From assembly GCF_022788635.1 (NCBI RefSeq), contig NZ_CP076024.1, forward strand, positions 2,728,001-2,792,000: a DNA stretch of 64,000 nt, in the 5' to 3' direction. Every line of letters begins with the position of its first letter. Within the stretch, counting starts at the first letter, position 1. This stretch comes from Methylobacter sp. S3L5C (lineage in GTDB: Bacteria; Pseudomonadota; Gammaproteobacteria; Methylococcales; Methylomonadaceae). The position numbers were made by a program, and so were the translations under genes. A model generated the notes under the pieces. That model had not been told where the DNA came from. It did not search any database and worked only from the letters and a program-made list of their open reading frames with translations. This document shows positions 39,695 to 48,162 of the stretch, one piece after another.

Positions 39695-40441
39695 TTACTG
39701 ATTATCTTCAATCACTGCCACGGCGACGCCGTTTAGAGCCATTTTAGGTACGATCAACTTGCCGCGCGGACTGGCAATCAACGCGCAAGGTTCGCATACT
39801 CCGGGCAAGCCGACATTCTGCTGCACCCAGTCTGAAGCTTTGGTTACCCACGGCCGTGCCGCCACGGTTGCACTTGCCAAGACGCGTAACGGCAAATCGT
39901 GCTGTTCGCAAAACTCCAGCAGACCGGGTTCATTTGCCTTTAAGTCTATGGTGACCAACTCACGCACTTCGATTAACTGCCGCTCACCCAACGCCTGTTT
40001 TACGGCTGCGGCAATTTGTTCGACTGATACGTTTTTACGGCAACCTATACCGACAACCAAGGGTTTCAAGGCTTCGGTTGCCGTAGTGATCACCGGCACC
40101 GCTCCGATAGCATTGGCGACACGATAAGCCAGGCGATTGGCGCCGCCTTCATGACCTGCCAGCAGCGAAACGGCAAAACGTCCGGCTTCATCCAGCACTA
40201 CCACCGCCGGATCGGTGTGTTTGTCCTGCGCCAAACCATCAAGGAAACGTACCGCAATGCCGCTAGCCGCTATCATAATCCACTGTTTGTGTAATCGGTA
40301 GACAGCGGCGAACTGGTCTTTCTGCGTGACAGCCGGATTCAGCCAAGGCCGATAAAGCATACCCCCCAATTGGTTTTGTAGTACAGTTACAAGCGTTTCA
40401 CTTTCCGGGCGGACTAGCCAAATTCCAAGTCGTGGATTCAT
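39695..40441 (-). CDS. cbiG: Cobalt-precorrin-5A hydrolase (CbiG)
   Basis: A 248-residue protein holding both CbiG parts: the N-terminal domain (IMIAASGIAVRFLDGL, DPAVVVLDEAGRFAVSLLAGHEGGANRLA) and the C-terminal CobE/CbiG domain (VVGIGCRKNVSVEQIAAAV). It is about 100 residues shorter than typical CbiG (~340), mainly at the N-terminus and in the linker. CbiG opens the lactone of cobalt-precorrin-5A and releases acetaldehyde, a step of the early-cobalt (anaerobic) route. It overlaps cobM by 4 bases. Confidence 0.9.
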   Translation of the reverse strand: MNPRLGIWLVRPESETLVTVLQNQLGGMLYRPWLNPAVTQKDQFAAVYRLHKQWIMIAASGIAVRFLDGLAQDKHTDPAVVVLDEAGRFAVSLLAGHEGGANRLAYRVANAIGAVPVITTATEALKPLVVGIGCRKNVSVEQIAAAVKQALGERQLIEVRELVTIDLKANEPGLLEFCEQHDLPLRVLASATVAARPWVTKASDWVQQNVGLPGVCEPCALIASPRGKLIVPKMALNGVAVAVIEDNQ

Positions 40442-41220
40442 TCCTCTGTCGTCGTTTTCTGCTTCTTTACTACCCGAAAAATATGTGTGTAATCCTTCGC
40501 ATATAAGCGGGATTCTGAAGGTACATGATCACTCAGCGCTTCGCCTACCAGCAACATAGTCGTGAGATTCCAGTCACTGTTTTTGATCTCGGCAAGCAGT
40601 TGGCCTAGCGTGCTTTGGTGAGATTTTTCCTCCGGCCAGGTAGCCCGATAAACCAGGGCGACCGGCGTATCATCGGGGTAATGCAGACGCAGATCGGCAA
40701 CTATCTTATTTAAATGCGGACCCGACAAAAAGATACACATGGTTGCACGGTGTTCGGCCAGCAGCGCAATCGATTCGCTGTCCGGCACGGCTGAGGCACG
40801 TCCTGAAACACGCGTTAGAATAATGGTTTGTGATACTTCCGGTTTGGTCAGTTCGGCTTTGATGGCCGCCGCTGCCGCAGTAAACGACGACACTCCTGGG
40901 ATGATTTCATAATCAATAGCCAACGCATCCAACCGACGCATTTGTTCGGCGGTAGCGCCATAAATAGCGGGATCTCCGGAATGCAGGCGTGCGACATCGA
41001 TGTCTTGTTCCAGTGCGCGTCGATAACAGGCTTCCTGTTGCTCAAGATCGAGCTGGGCGGTATCGATGATTTCGGCATCGGCGTGGCAATGCACCAACAT
41101 GTCTTTCGATACCAATGAACCCGCATACAGAACCATGTTGACCCGGCCCAGAATGGCAGCGCCACGCAAGGTGATCAAATCTGCGGCACCGGGTCCGGCG
41201 CCGATAAAATAAACTTTCAT
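40438..41220 (-). CDS. cobM: Precorrin-4 C11-methyltransferase (CobM/CbiF)
   Basis: A 260-residue SAM-dependent tetrapyrrole methylase. The start MKVYFIGAGPGAADLITLRG and the segments VLYAGSLV, LHSGDPAIYGA and YEIIPGVSSFTAAAAAI are typical of CobM/CbiF, which methylates C11. Given cbiD and cbiG in the same operon it should act on cobalt-precorrin-4. It overlaps cobI and cbiG by 4 bases each. Confidence 0.95.
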   Translation of the reverse strand: MKVYFIGAGPGAADLITLRGAAILGRVNMVLYAGSLVSKDMLVHCHADAEIIDTAQLDLEQQEACYRRALEQDIDVARLHSGDPAIYGATAEQMRRLDALAIDYEIIPGVSSFTAAAAAIKAELTKPEVSQTIILTRVSGRASAVPDSESIALLAEHRATMCIFLSGPHLNKIVADLRLHYPDDTPVALVYRATWPEEKSHQSTLGQLLAEIKNSDWNLTTMLLVGEALSDHVPSESRLYAKDYTHIFRVVKKQKTTTEE

Positions 41221-41951
41221 GAATGTCTTTTCTCTCTGGGTGTTTTACGAATCAGTAACGTGGCAAGATAACCCATCGCGTCGGTTGCGTTTAAACCGCC
41301 TACATCGGTGGACAGCAGTTCATCCTCCAGGCCTATGCGACGGGCAAAAGCGCAGTGTTCGGCAATGCCCATGTTGCACAATAAATCCAGTACCCAAGGC
41401 AGACGTTTGCCTATTTTCATCAGTACGATAATATCATGGGTTTCGATGTCGCGGCGCAGACTGGCTGCATCCTCCGGACATGGTAAAATCAGCGTGCGCT
41501 CCTTGCCTTCGCCTAACGGCCAACTCATTGCTGCCGCTGCTGCCGCATAACTGGTGATACCCGGAAAGGTACGCTGCGGCAAGGTCGGCAACAGTTCTTG
41601 TAAAGCCGCCAGGATATAGCTATAGGTGGAGTAGGTCAGCGTATCGCCGATGGTCAGATAGGCAACATTAAGTCCGGCGCGTAACTCGACCGCTATCGTT
41701 TCAGCTAATTGAGCGTAATGCTCACTAAGCACCGAACGATCGGTATCCATGTGAAACTCAATTTCCCGTATCCGCTCCGGCGCAATGGCGATGCCTGTAA
41801 GACACCGCAACGCGACCGAGCTTTCGGAGGTTGTAGCGCGCGGTACAAAGACCAGGTCGGCCTGATGCAAGGCTTCAACCGCTGCCAAAGGAATGTAACC
41901 CACTGGCCCCGGTCCTACGCCGATGCCCCAAAATGTACCCAGTTTACTCAT
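41217..41951 (-). CDS. cobI: Precorrin-2 C20-methyltransferase (CobI/CbiL)
   Basis: A 244-residue SAM-dependent methylase of the CobI/CbiL type: FWGIGVGPGPVGYIPLAAVEAL, LTIGDTLTYSTYSYI and FPGITSYAAAAAAM match. It adds a methyl group at C20, the first ring methylation after precorrin-2. Overlaps by 4 bases with cbiD (upstream) and cobM (downstream) indicate translational coupling. Confidence 0.94.
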   Translation of the reverse strand: MSKLGTFWGIGVGPGPVGYIPLAAVEALHQADLVFVPRATTSESSVALRCLTGIAIAPERIREIEFHMDTDRSVLSEHYAQLAETIAVELRAGLNVAYLTIGDTLTYSTYSYILAALQELLPTLPQRTFPGITSYAAAAAAMSWPLGEGKERTLILPCPEDAASLRRDIETHDIIVLMKIGKRLPWVLDLLCNMGIAEHCAFARRIGLEDELLSTDVGGLNATDAMGYLATLLIRKTPREKRHS

Positions 41952-43093
41952 TGTGCTCCCAAGGTCTTGCCATTCAAATTAAATAAGCGCACTTCAACAC
42001 GGCTTACTGCCGGAGTGCGTTGGTGTACAAGCACGGCGATACGCCGTTCAATTTCCAGCCATAACGCCTGCGCGCCGGATTCGTGCTGTGATCTTTCTAT
42101 TGCCGCTTCCACGGTATTGGCTTGCGCTATAGCTTGTTCGAAATTGCTGTTAAATCCCAGCTCTGCTGCAACATCCGCTACCACACTCATGGCCATGTTG
42201 CTTTTGCTGGAATGCGTGTCCCAATCGCCTGCCAATACTTTGGCCAGTTTGCCCGGATGTCCCAGCAACCAAAGCACGTCCAAACCACGCTGTTCTTCTG
42301 ACAAGGCTTGCTGCAGAAAATCCAACGCGTCACCCAGAAAATTGGCGATTTGCACGGCTCGCTGCGTAGGCAGTCCGAGCATTTCTTTGGCGTATGTACG
42401 GCCAATTTTCCCCGGAAGGAAGGCAATGCTTGGTGCATCACTACCCAGCGCAACACGCACATAGACTTCGATGGAGGCAATCCACGAGGCCAACGACAAC
42501 GGCTCGACTATGCCCGACGTGCCAAGAATCGAAATGCCACCGACGATGCCGAGCCGGGGATTAAACGTTTTTTTCGCGATAATTTCACCGTTTTCGCAAC
42601 CGATGGTGAGATCAAAACCGGTGTTCAGGTCGGCTGGCGCTTCATGTTCCAGCATTTCAGCGACGGCTGTTTGCATCATCAGACGCGGAACCGGATTGAT
42701 GGCAGGCTCACCGACAGCTACTCTTAAACCCGGTTGTGTCGCAGTACCGACACCTTTTCCCGCAAAAAAACGAATCTGGCCAAGCTTGTTTTTTCGCACA
42801 ATGGCAAAAATAATTGAGCCATGCGTGTTGTCGGGATCATCGCCGCCGTCTTTGATCACTTCGGCGCGTACTGAATGATCATCCAGCCAACGCACGGCCT
42901 GAACCGGGATTACTAAATAGTGATGATTATCGGGTAAAGTGACCGGCACCAGATTGGGGTATTCGCTACGCAGCATTAGATAGAGTGCGGCTTTAACTGC
43001 CGCTGTGGCGCAACTGCCGGTCGTGCGGCCGCGACGTAAACCGTTAGGCGCTAGCACATCAAGATCGAATTTTTCCGGTTCAATTTTATCCAT
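41948..43093 (-). CDS. cbiD: Cobalt-precorrin-5B C1-methyltransferase (CbiD)
   Basis: A 381-residue CbiD, which methylates C1 in the early-cobalt pathway. Conserved blocks: LRRGRTTGSCATAAVKAAL (19-37), IKDGGDDPDNTHG, GVGTATQPGLRVAVGEPAINPVPR, and FNPRLGIVGGISILGTSG. Its presence is one of the clearest marks of the anaerobic-type route. The stop overlaps cobI by 4 bases; 19 bases separate it from cbiXC. Confidence 0.95.
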   Translation of the reverse strand: MDKIEPEKFDLDVLAPNGLRRGRTTGSCATAAVKAALYLMLRSEYPNLVPVTLPDNHHYLVIPVQAVRWLDDHSVRAEVIKDGGDDPDNTHGSIIFAIVRKNKLGQIRFFAGKGVGTATQPGLRVAVGEPAINPVPRLMMQTAVAEMLEHEAPADLNTGFDLTIGCENGEIIAKKTFNPRLGIVGGISILGTSGIVEPLSLASWIASIEVYVRVALGSDAPSIAFLPGKIGRTYAKEMLGLPTQRAVQIANFLGDALDFLQQALSEEQRGLDVLWLLGHPGKLAKVLAGDWDTHSSKSNMAMSVVADVAAELGFNSNFEQAIAQANTVEAAIERSQHESGAQALWLEIERRIAVLVHQRTPAVSRVEVRLFNLNGKTLGAQ

Positions 43094-43112
43094 AGATTAC
43101 TTGCAGGCCGGG

Positions 43113-44744
43113 TTAGAGCAGCGTAATCAGGCTATCCCTGTCACTTTGTTTGGATAGCCTCTGGGGCACAAGCAAATCCGCACTTACAGAGGCCAGCTGA
43201 TTCACCGCATCGATCATCAAACCGTTAATCACGCTGGCCGCCCAGGGCGAACCGCCGCGCGTGCCGCTATTGGTGATGCGCGGCACTTGCAAACAGCGTT
43301 TTAGTTCGGCTTTCGCTTCGCAGGTACCGACAAAGCCAACAGGCAAACCGATCACCAGTTGGGGTCGCCAGCCATGTTCGCGGATCAGACGTGTCGTCTC
43401 CATAATAGCGGTTGGAGCATCACCGATAGAGAGTACTATGTCGTTGCCAAACTTTTCCCAGGCACGGCGTATTCCGGCTGCGGAACGGGTGATACCTTGT
43501 GCCTCAGCCATCAGTGCGGTTTCGTTGTCATGCACACCGCACCAAGTTTCGATACCCAGTTGTTCCAACAGCGCCCGTTTCAGTCCAGTCTGCACCATCG
43601 TCACATCGGTCACAATCATTTTGCAACGTAACAGGGCGCGAATTCCGGTTTCAACAGCACCGGCTGAAAAATAGATGTCATCGACGGCATTAAAATCGCC
43701 GCTGGTATGCACCAGCCGTTGCAGAATGGTCAAATGGGCGGCAGGGAAAGTCGACCAATCACGTCCGGCCGCGATAATGCGGAAGCTTTCAGCTTCAATC
43801 GAATGCGGCACGTAAGGAGCAAATTCAGGATTAACATTGCCCGGCGTCACGTCTTTCTCCAGCAGACCTCGCACCTTAAGATGATGCGCGCGTTGCGGTT
43901 CGCCGACCTGTTCTTCAAATCCGACAATTTGCACCCGATATTTGCACAGGGCACAGTTCATCGCCGCACGACCTTCTACCGCTTCTTGTGCCCGTGCGAT
44001 GAGTACATCAGCAACGAAAGGATGGACGCCCAGATAACCGGCTTTAAGGACTTCCAATGCTGGTTCCCGCTCCCGTAGAGCATCGGCGGCGGCATAAATC
44101 CGTTTAACCAAAACGCCATCAAACAAAAAGAAGGGGACAACAATCAATCGTGCATAGCCCAATTGAGCGGCGGCGCGCAAGCCATCGGCGACCAGCGGTT
44201 TAGCAGTGCCGGAGTAACACACAAAGGCAGTGCCAAAGCCCATGCCTTCTTCGATCATACGGGCGAATTTTGAGACTTCACCATTGGCATCGGGATCCGT
44301 TGTGCCGCGCCCAACCAGCACCAAACAGGTATCGTCACGACGAATCGTATGCGGCGATAGGGCTTCAACAGCGACAATGCGCTCCTGAACGACTTGCAAC
44401 AACAGCGGATGCAGTCCCAGCGGTGCGCCAAAATGAAAGTCAATGTCGGGATGGGTTTGTGCAAAAGCCAGCAACTCGCTCGGCATGTCATTCTTGGCAT
44501 GGCTTGCTGCCAGCAACACCGCAGGCACCATCACTACTTGTTGTGTACCTGCGTCAAGTTGAGCGATAATCGCTTGATCGATGGTCGGGCTGGCGAACTC
44601 CAGATAGCCATGACTGACGATATGTTGTGGCGCGCGTTTTTTGATCAACTCAACCAGTTGCTCAAACTCTTGAATGCCATCGGGATCCCGACTGCCATGT
44701 CCTGCGATCACGATACCGAAGGTGTTTTTATTATCTGCTGGCAT
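43113..44744 (-). CDS. cbiXC: Fused sirohydrochlorin cobaltochelatase (CbiX) and precorrin-8X methylmutase (CbiC/CobH)
   Basis: A fusion of 543 residues. Residues 1-~275 are long-form CbiX with two similar halves: GIVIAGHGSRDPDG and VPAVLLAASHAKNDMP hold the metal-binding His residues, and VLVGRGTTDPDANGE with VPFFLFDGVLVKRIY is the second half. A CALCKYR segment near 265 is a usual CbiX tail. Residues ~320-535 are CbiC/CobH: YVPHSIEAESFRII, the catalytic His in LVHTSGDF, SAGAVETGIRAL and NSGTRGGSPWAASVINGLM. The first part inserts cobalt early; the second migrates a methyl group from C11 to C12 near the end. It begins 3 bases after cbiE ends. Confidence 0.93.
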   Translation of the reverse strand: MPADNKNTFGIVIAGHGSRDPDGIQEFEQLVELIKKRAPQHIVSHGYLEFASPTIDQAIIAQLDAGTQQVVMVPAVLLAASHAKNDMPSELLAFAQTHPDIDFHFGAPLGLHPLLLQVVQERIVAVEALSPHTIRRDDTCLVLVGRGTTDPDANGEVSKFARMIEEGMGFGTAFVCYSGTAKPLVADGLRAAAQLGYARLIVVPFFLFDGVLVKRIYAAADALREREPALEVLKAGYLGVHPFVADVLIARAQEAVEGRAAMNCALCKYRVQIVGFEEQVGEPQRAHHLKVRGLLEKDVTPGNVNPEFAPYVPHSIEAESFRIIAAGRDWSTFPAAHLTILQRLVHTSGDFNAVDDIYFSAGAVETGIRALLRCKMIVTDVTMVQTGLKRALLEQLGIETWCGVHDNETALMAEAQGITRSAAGIRRAWEKFGNDIVLSIGDAPTAIMETTRLIREHGWRPQLVIGLPVGFVGTCEAKAELKRCLQVPRITNSGTRGGSPWAASVINGLMIDAVNQLASVSADLLVPQRLSKQSDRDSLITLL

Positions 44745-44747
44745 TAT

Positions 44748-45488
44748 TTAAGGTTCAATTTGGCTGGACATGGGACTCAAGGTGCGAATTAACATAATGC
44801 TCATATCGCTGAATTCTTTGTCTGCACAATCGGCCAGCGAGCCGTGCCATTCCGCCTCGGCAATTGCTCCCTGCATTGCTCTACCTCCTGCATCCATGCA
44901 GTCGTCGGCTCGGGTCAGGTTTTCCCAGACTTCGGTCGGATGCTCAGGCGGTACGCCCTGTTCCAACAGATAAGTGGCAATATGACGCGGCATGAAGGAA
45001 CGCGCGGCATCCCACGGACAGGGAATCACGATAGCATTGCGCTGGTCTTGCAACACATGCACCAGATGACGCTTGAAAGGGCCAAGGTCACCACGACGAT
45101 GAAAGGTAATAAAAGTAGTTTCATCAAAACAGACTTTGGCGCGCGAGGCGAGTATTTGCGCAGAAGATATGCCCGGTAATGTTTCCACCGGATGACCACA
45201 AGCCCGCTCGACCCGCTCCAGGTATTGAAAGCCGCTAAAATGGATATCGCCCATAAAAACCACCACACAGCGCTTGCCGGCATGATGTGCTTCGGCCACT
45301 GTTGCCAACTGTGCGGTCTGGTCGCGGTAATTCATCAGGACGGTTTGCGCCGTAACCGGAATCAGGCTTTGAATGACGTTAACCACAGCATCAAATCCGG
45401 CTACCACCTCGGCATTGCGAATTAACTCTGCACCGCGCAGGGTTAAATACCCAACATCACCAGGGCCTGCGCCTATGCAGATAATCAT
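44748..45488 (-). CDS. cbiE: Cobalt-precorrin-7 C5-methyltransferase (CbiE) with repeat-encoded insert
   Basis: A 246-residue tetrapyrrole methylase: [50 protein letters not shown] and VWENLTRAD mark it as CbiE, which methylates C5 (and may also methylate C15 when joined to CbiT). No CbiT domain is fused and no cbiT gene is in the window. Residues 195-211 ([17 protein letters not shown]) are coded by a copy of the dispersed repeat also found at 31465 and 11080. Without it the protein would read ...[15 protein letters not shown]..., the normal family sequence, so the repeat was inserted in frame near the C-terminus. Confidence 0.92.
   Translation of the reverse strand: MIICIGAGPGDVGYLTLRGAELIRNAEVVAGFDAVVNVIQSLIPVTAQTVLMNYRDQTAQLATVAEAHHAGKRCVVVFMGDIHFSGFQYLERVERACGHPVETLPGISSAQILASRAKVCFDETTFITFHRRGDLGPFKRHLVHVLQDQRNAIVIPCPWDAARSFMPRHIATYLLEQGVPPEHPTEVWENLTRADDCMDAGGRAMQGAIAEAEWHGSLADCADKEFSDMSIMLIRTLSPMSSQIEP
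44856..44906. repeat. Dispersed repeat inside cbiE, 51 bases
   Basis: It matches the intergenic 50-base copy at 31465-31514 almost base for base, with one additional C in CTCCCTG. That makes it 51 bases, exactly 17 codons, and its edges coincide with cbiE codon boundaries (codons 195-211). Confidence 0.85.
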
Positions 45489-45577
45489 GGTTGGCCTTTA
45501 ATATTTTTCTTTAAACTGTTGATCATAATTTCTTAAATAATTTTGTACACAGAGCTCGATGATTTTTAAAGATAGAG

Positions 45578-46183
45578 TTAATTGTTAATATGTTGGGTAG
45601 GCAGGCGGCGTAACAAGCTGTACAACATGGATTGGTGTGTAGCTGGTTTTAGCTGTATTTTTTCAGCAATCTTGGTACTTAACAAACCTGTCAAAATACC
45701 GAGACTATGCAAAATAGCGGTGCTTAACAAAAACCCGGAGGTATAACCCAATTGATCTGCGCCGGTTGCTATTTCAGAAGCATGTGCATAACCATGACAC
45801 ACTGCAAATGCAGACACTAAGCTTATCGCCATAACCGCTGATGCGCGAAGGTTAAACACGGTGATAATTGCAAATATAATCACTGATAAAGCAACTCCTT
45901 GTTCTGTAAAACTCAGCGTAAAACCTGCAAAATGTAGACCTGCGCCTGCGGACATTAGCATTAAAAAACTCAATGGCAGTTGCCACAATAGCTTGCCAGC
46001 CAACATACAGCCCCATAAACCAATGGCGAACATCACTAGAAGATGATCAAAACCTTGCCATGGATGAGCCAAACCAGTAACAAAATCATGGGTTGTACCC
46101 ATGCCGGTATGTGCCAATGCAGGTGTCGCTAAGCCCAATAGCGTGACTGCCAGCGCTGTGTTTTTTAAACGTGATGTCTTCAT
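45578..46183 (-). CDS. hupE: HupE/UreJ-family metal transporter, probable cobalt importer
   Basis: A 201-residue membrane protein with a signal peptide (ALAVTLLGLATPALA) and about six helices. The signature HPWQGFDHLLVMFAIGLWG and the later VCHGYAHASE contain the His residues of the HupE/UreJ family, which brings in nickel or cobalt. Its position between cobaltochelatase and corrin methylase genes, under the same riboswitch-led strand, favours cobalt. The gap of 89 bases to cbiE and 82 to chlID are among the longest in the operon, so an internal promoter is possible. Confidence 0.88.
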   Translation of the reverse strand: MKTSRLKNTALAVTLLGLATPALAHTGMGTTHDFVTGLAHPWQGFDHLLVMFAIGLWGCMLAGKLLWQLPLSFLMLMSAGAGLHFAGFTLSFTEQGVALSVIIFAIITVFNLRASAVMAISLVSAFAVCHGYAHASEIATGADQLGYTSGFLLSTAILHSLGILTGLLSTKIAEKIQLKPATHQSMLYSLLRRLPTQHINN

Positions 46184-46265
46184 GATTACCCCGGTTCTTA
46201 TAATGTTGAATAAATTTATTTGATTAAAATTACCGACTTTGGTCGGTTAGCGTTAGCCGTCCTGT

Positions 46266-48155
46266 TTAGTTTGATTTAAAGCAGCCACGTATTGTTATCG
46301 CCAAATTTTCTGCTGACAACTCTTCCAATGTTAAGTATTCTGCCCTAAGTGCTTCTGCCAATTGACGGGCTTTTCCCAAGCGTAAATAACCGGTTTCGGT
46401 ATCCAACACTAATGCAGGAATGCCCTGGTCGGTGAATAATTCAGCAAACTGTAGTGATTGTTGCCAAGGATCGCCACCCTCGTTTAAGGAAACATTGGCT
46501 TTGCCATCAGTTAACAATACCAGTAACGGTGGCAGTTCGTGAGCTTTACTTAATGTTTCCAAAGCCAGTTCCAGTGCGTGAGGCAACGGCGTTCGACCAC
46601 CTGTCGGTAATTCACGTAACTGCTGTTCGGCAAGATCAACGCTACGGGTGGGTGGTAGTAACAACTGTGCCGAATCACCCCGAAATGAGATAACGGCAAC
46701 TTGATCACGTTGCTGGTAGGCATCGGTCAGTAATGTTAGTACTGCACCTTTGACGGCTTCCATGCGCCGTTGTGCAGCCATAGAACCTGAGGCGTCAACT
46801 ACGAACAATATCAAATTAGCACTTTTACCACTGCGAATTTGTTGATGTAAATCGTGTTTCGTTACCTTAAAATTGGCATCGCGTAATGCTGCACTGCGTA
46901 GTGTTGCACTAATTGCAAGGCTGCTTGGATTTTGATCCGGTACAACTTGTATAACCTGTCCACGGGGTGCTGCCATTGCCGCGTTGCGTTTACCAACAAC
47001 GGCGTATTGACTATGAGTATCCACTAAAATTCGCGGTGCATTACCTGCGGCAGTTGCAACAAATACCTGCGGTTCTGTTGGGTTAGCATCCGGTTGAGGT
47101 GCTTCATCGTCCTGATCGACATTCGACTCCAAACCCGGTTCATTCGGTGCCTGAAGTGCTTGTTGCATCAATTCATCAAGACGCTCCTGATCCAGTCCAG
47201 GCTGTTCAAAAGGTTTTCGGCGGCGTCGGTGTGGTAACGCCAGCTCTGCCGCGCCACGCACGTCATCAGGGGTTACTTTTAAGCGTCCGGCTAAGGCAGC
47301 GAGGGCACGTGATGCTTTATGTATAACAATGTCGGCACGCAGGCTGGCGACTTCAAATTCACAACACAAATGACTGATGAGATCGAGTAAGGCATCATCT
47401 AATATGACTTTGGGTAATAAAGTTTGCGCAGTGGCAAGCTGCTCACATAGCGCCTCTTGTTCTTGACACCAGTTGGCGGCATAGCCTGCCGAATCGGCTT
47501 CGAAAGCGATACGGCGACGCACAACCTCAGCGCGTAAAGTTTTATCGCGCGGAGCGGTCACTTCAACCATCAAGCCAAAACGATCCAACAGTTGTGGACG
47601 TAAATCGCCTTCTTCAAGGTTCATCGTGCCGATTAAGGTAAAACGAGCCGGATGCACAACCGACAAGCCTTCTCGTTGTACCGAGTTGACGCCCATGGCT
47701 GCTGCATCAAGTAGTACATCCACCAGATGATCGGGGAGCAAATTGACTTCGTCAATATACAGTATGCCGCGATGTGCGGCTGCCAGTAAGCCGGGTTGAA
47801 AAACGCGTTTGGCACCTTTCAATGCTTGTTCCAAATCCAGTGTTCCCACTACACGGTCTTCTGTTGCACCTAAGGGCAAGGTGATAAAGGGAACGGGGCT
47901 GGCGAGTAACAGTGCATTTTCAGCACTACATATTTCGCAATGTTCAGAGGGCGCACCGGGAGCGCAATTAAACGCACACCCCGTCACTTTTTCTATAAAT
48001 GGAAGAATCCCTGTTAGCGCCCTGGCAGCCGTACTTTTTGCCGAACCTTTGTCACCGCGTATTAATACACCGCCTAATGATGGATCAACCGCACACAGTA
48101 ATAGCGCCGTTTTTAATTGCGGTTGTTCAACGATTGCAGAAAAGGGAAAAGTCAT
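46266..48155 (-). CDS. Fused ChlI/ChlD-type AAA ATPase subunit of cobaltochelatase
   Basis: A 629-residue fusion of the two ATPase partners of CobN-type chelatases. Residues 1-~345 are ChlI/BchI: Walker A GDKGSAKST (34-42), Walker B GILYIDEVNLL, sensor GTMNLEEGDLRPQLLDRFG. An acidic, Pro-rich linker (~375-410) leads to a von Willebrand A domain with the metal site VDASGSM near 452, as in ChlD/BchD. The ATG at 48155 was chosen since it begins MTFPFSAIVEQPQLK, the family start; an upstream in-frame ATG lies in cobN. In B12 clusters such fusions replace CobS and CobT. Confidence 0.9.
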   Translation of the reverse strand: MTFPFSAIVEQPQLKTALLLCAVDPSLGGVLIRGDKGSAKSTAARALTGILPFIEKVTGCAFNCAPGAPSEHCEICSAENALLLASPVPFITLPLGATEDRVVGTLDLEQALKGAKRVFQPGLLAAAHRGILYIDEVNLLPDHLVDVLLDAAAMGVNSVQREGLSVVHPARFTLIGTMNLEEGDLRPQLLDRFGLMVEVTAPRDKTLRAEVVRRRIAFEADSAGYAANWCQEQEALCEQLATAQTLLPKVILDDALLDLISHLCCEFEVASLRADIVIHKASRALAALAGRLKVTPDDVRGAAELALPHRRRRKPFEQPGLDQERLDELMQQALQAPNEPGLESNVDQDDEAPQPDANPTEPQVFVATAAGNAPRILVDTHSQYAVVGKRNAAMAAPRGQVIQVVPDQNPSSLAISATLRSAALRDANFKVTKHDLHQQIRSGKSANLILFVVDASGSMAAQRRMEAVKGAVLTLLTDAYQQRDQVAVISFRGDSAQLLLPPTRSVDLAEQQLRELPTGGRTPLPHALELALETLSKAHELPPLLVLLTDGKANVSLNEGGDPWQQSLQFAELFTDQGIPALVLDTETGYLRLGKARQLAEALRAEYLTLEELSAENLAITIRGCFKSN

Positions 48156-48162
48156 GGCTGTC

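Noticed and set aside
43261-45179. Several long plus-strand ORFs opposite cbiXC and cbiE
   Set aside because: They are frame shadows caused by the GC-rich codon pattern of the minus-strand genes.
46184-46265. Possible second cobalamin riboswitch ahead of hupE
   Set aside because: Only 82 bases are available and none of the B12-box elements is present; just a small CCGAC/GTCGG hairpin.
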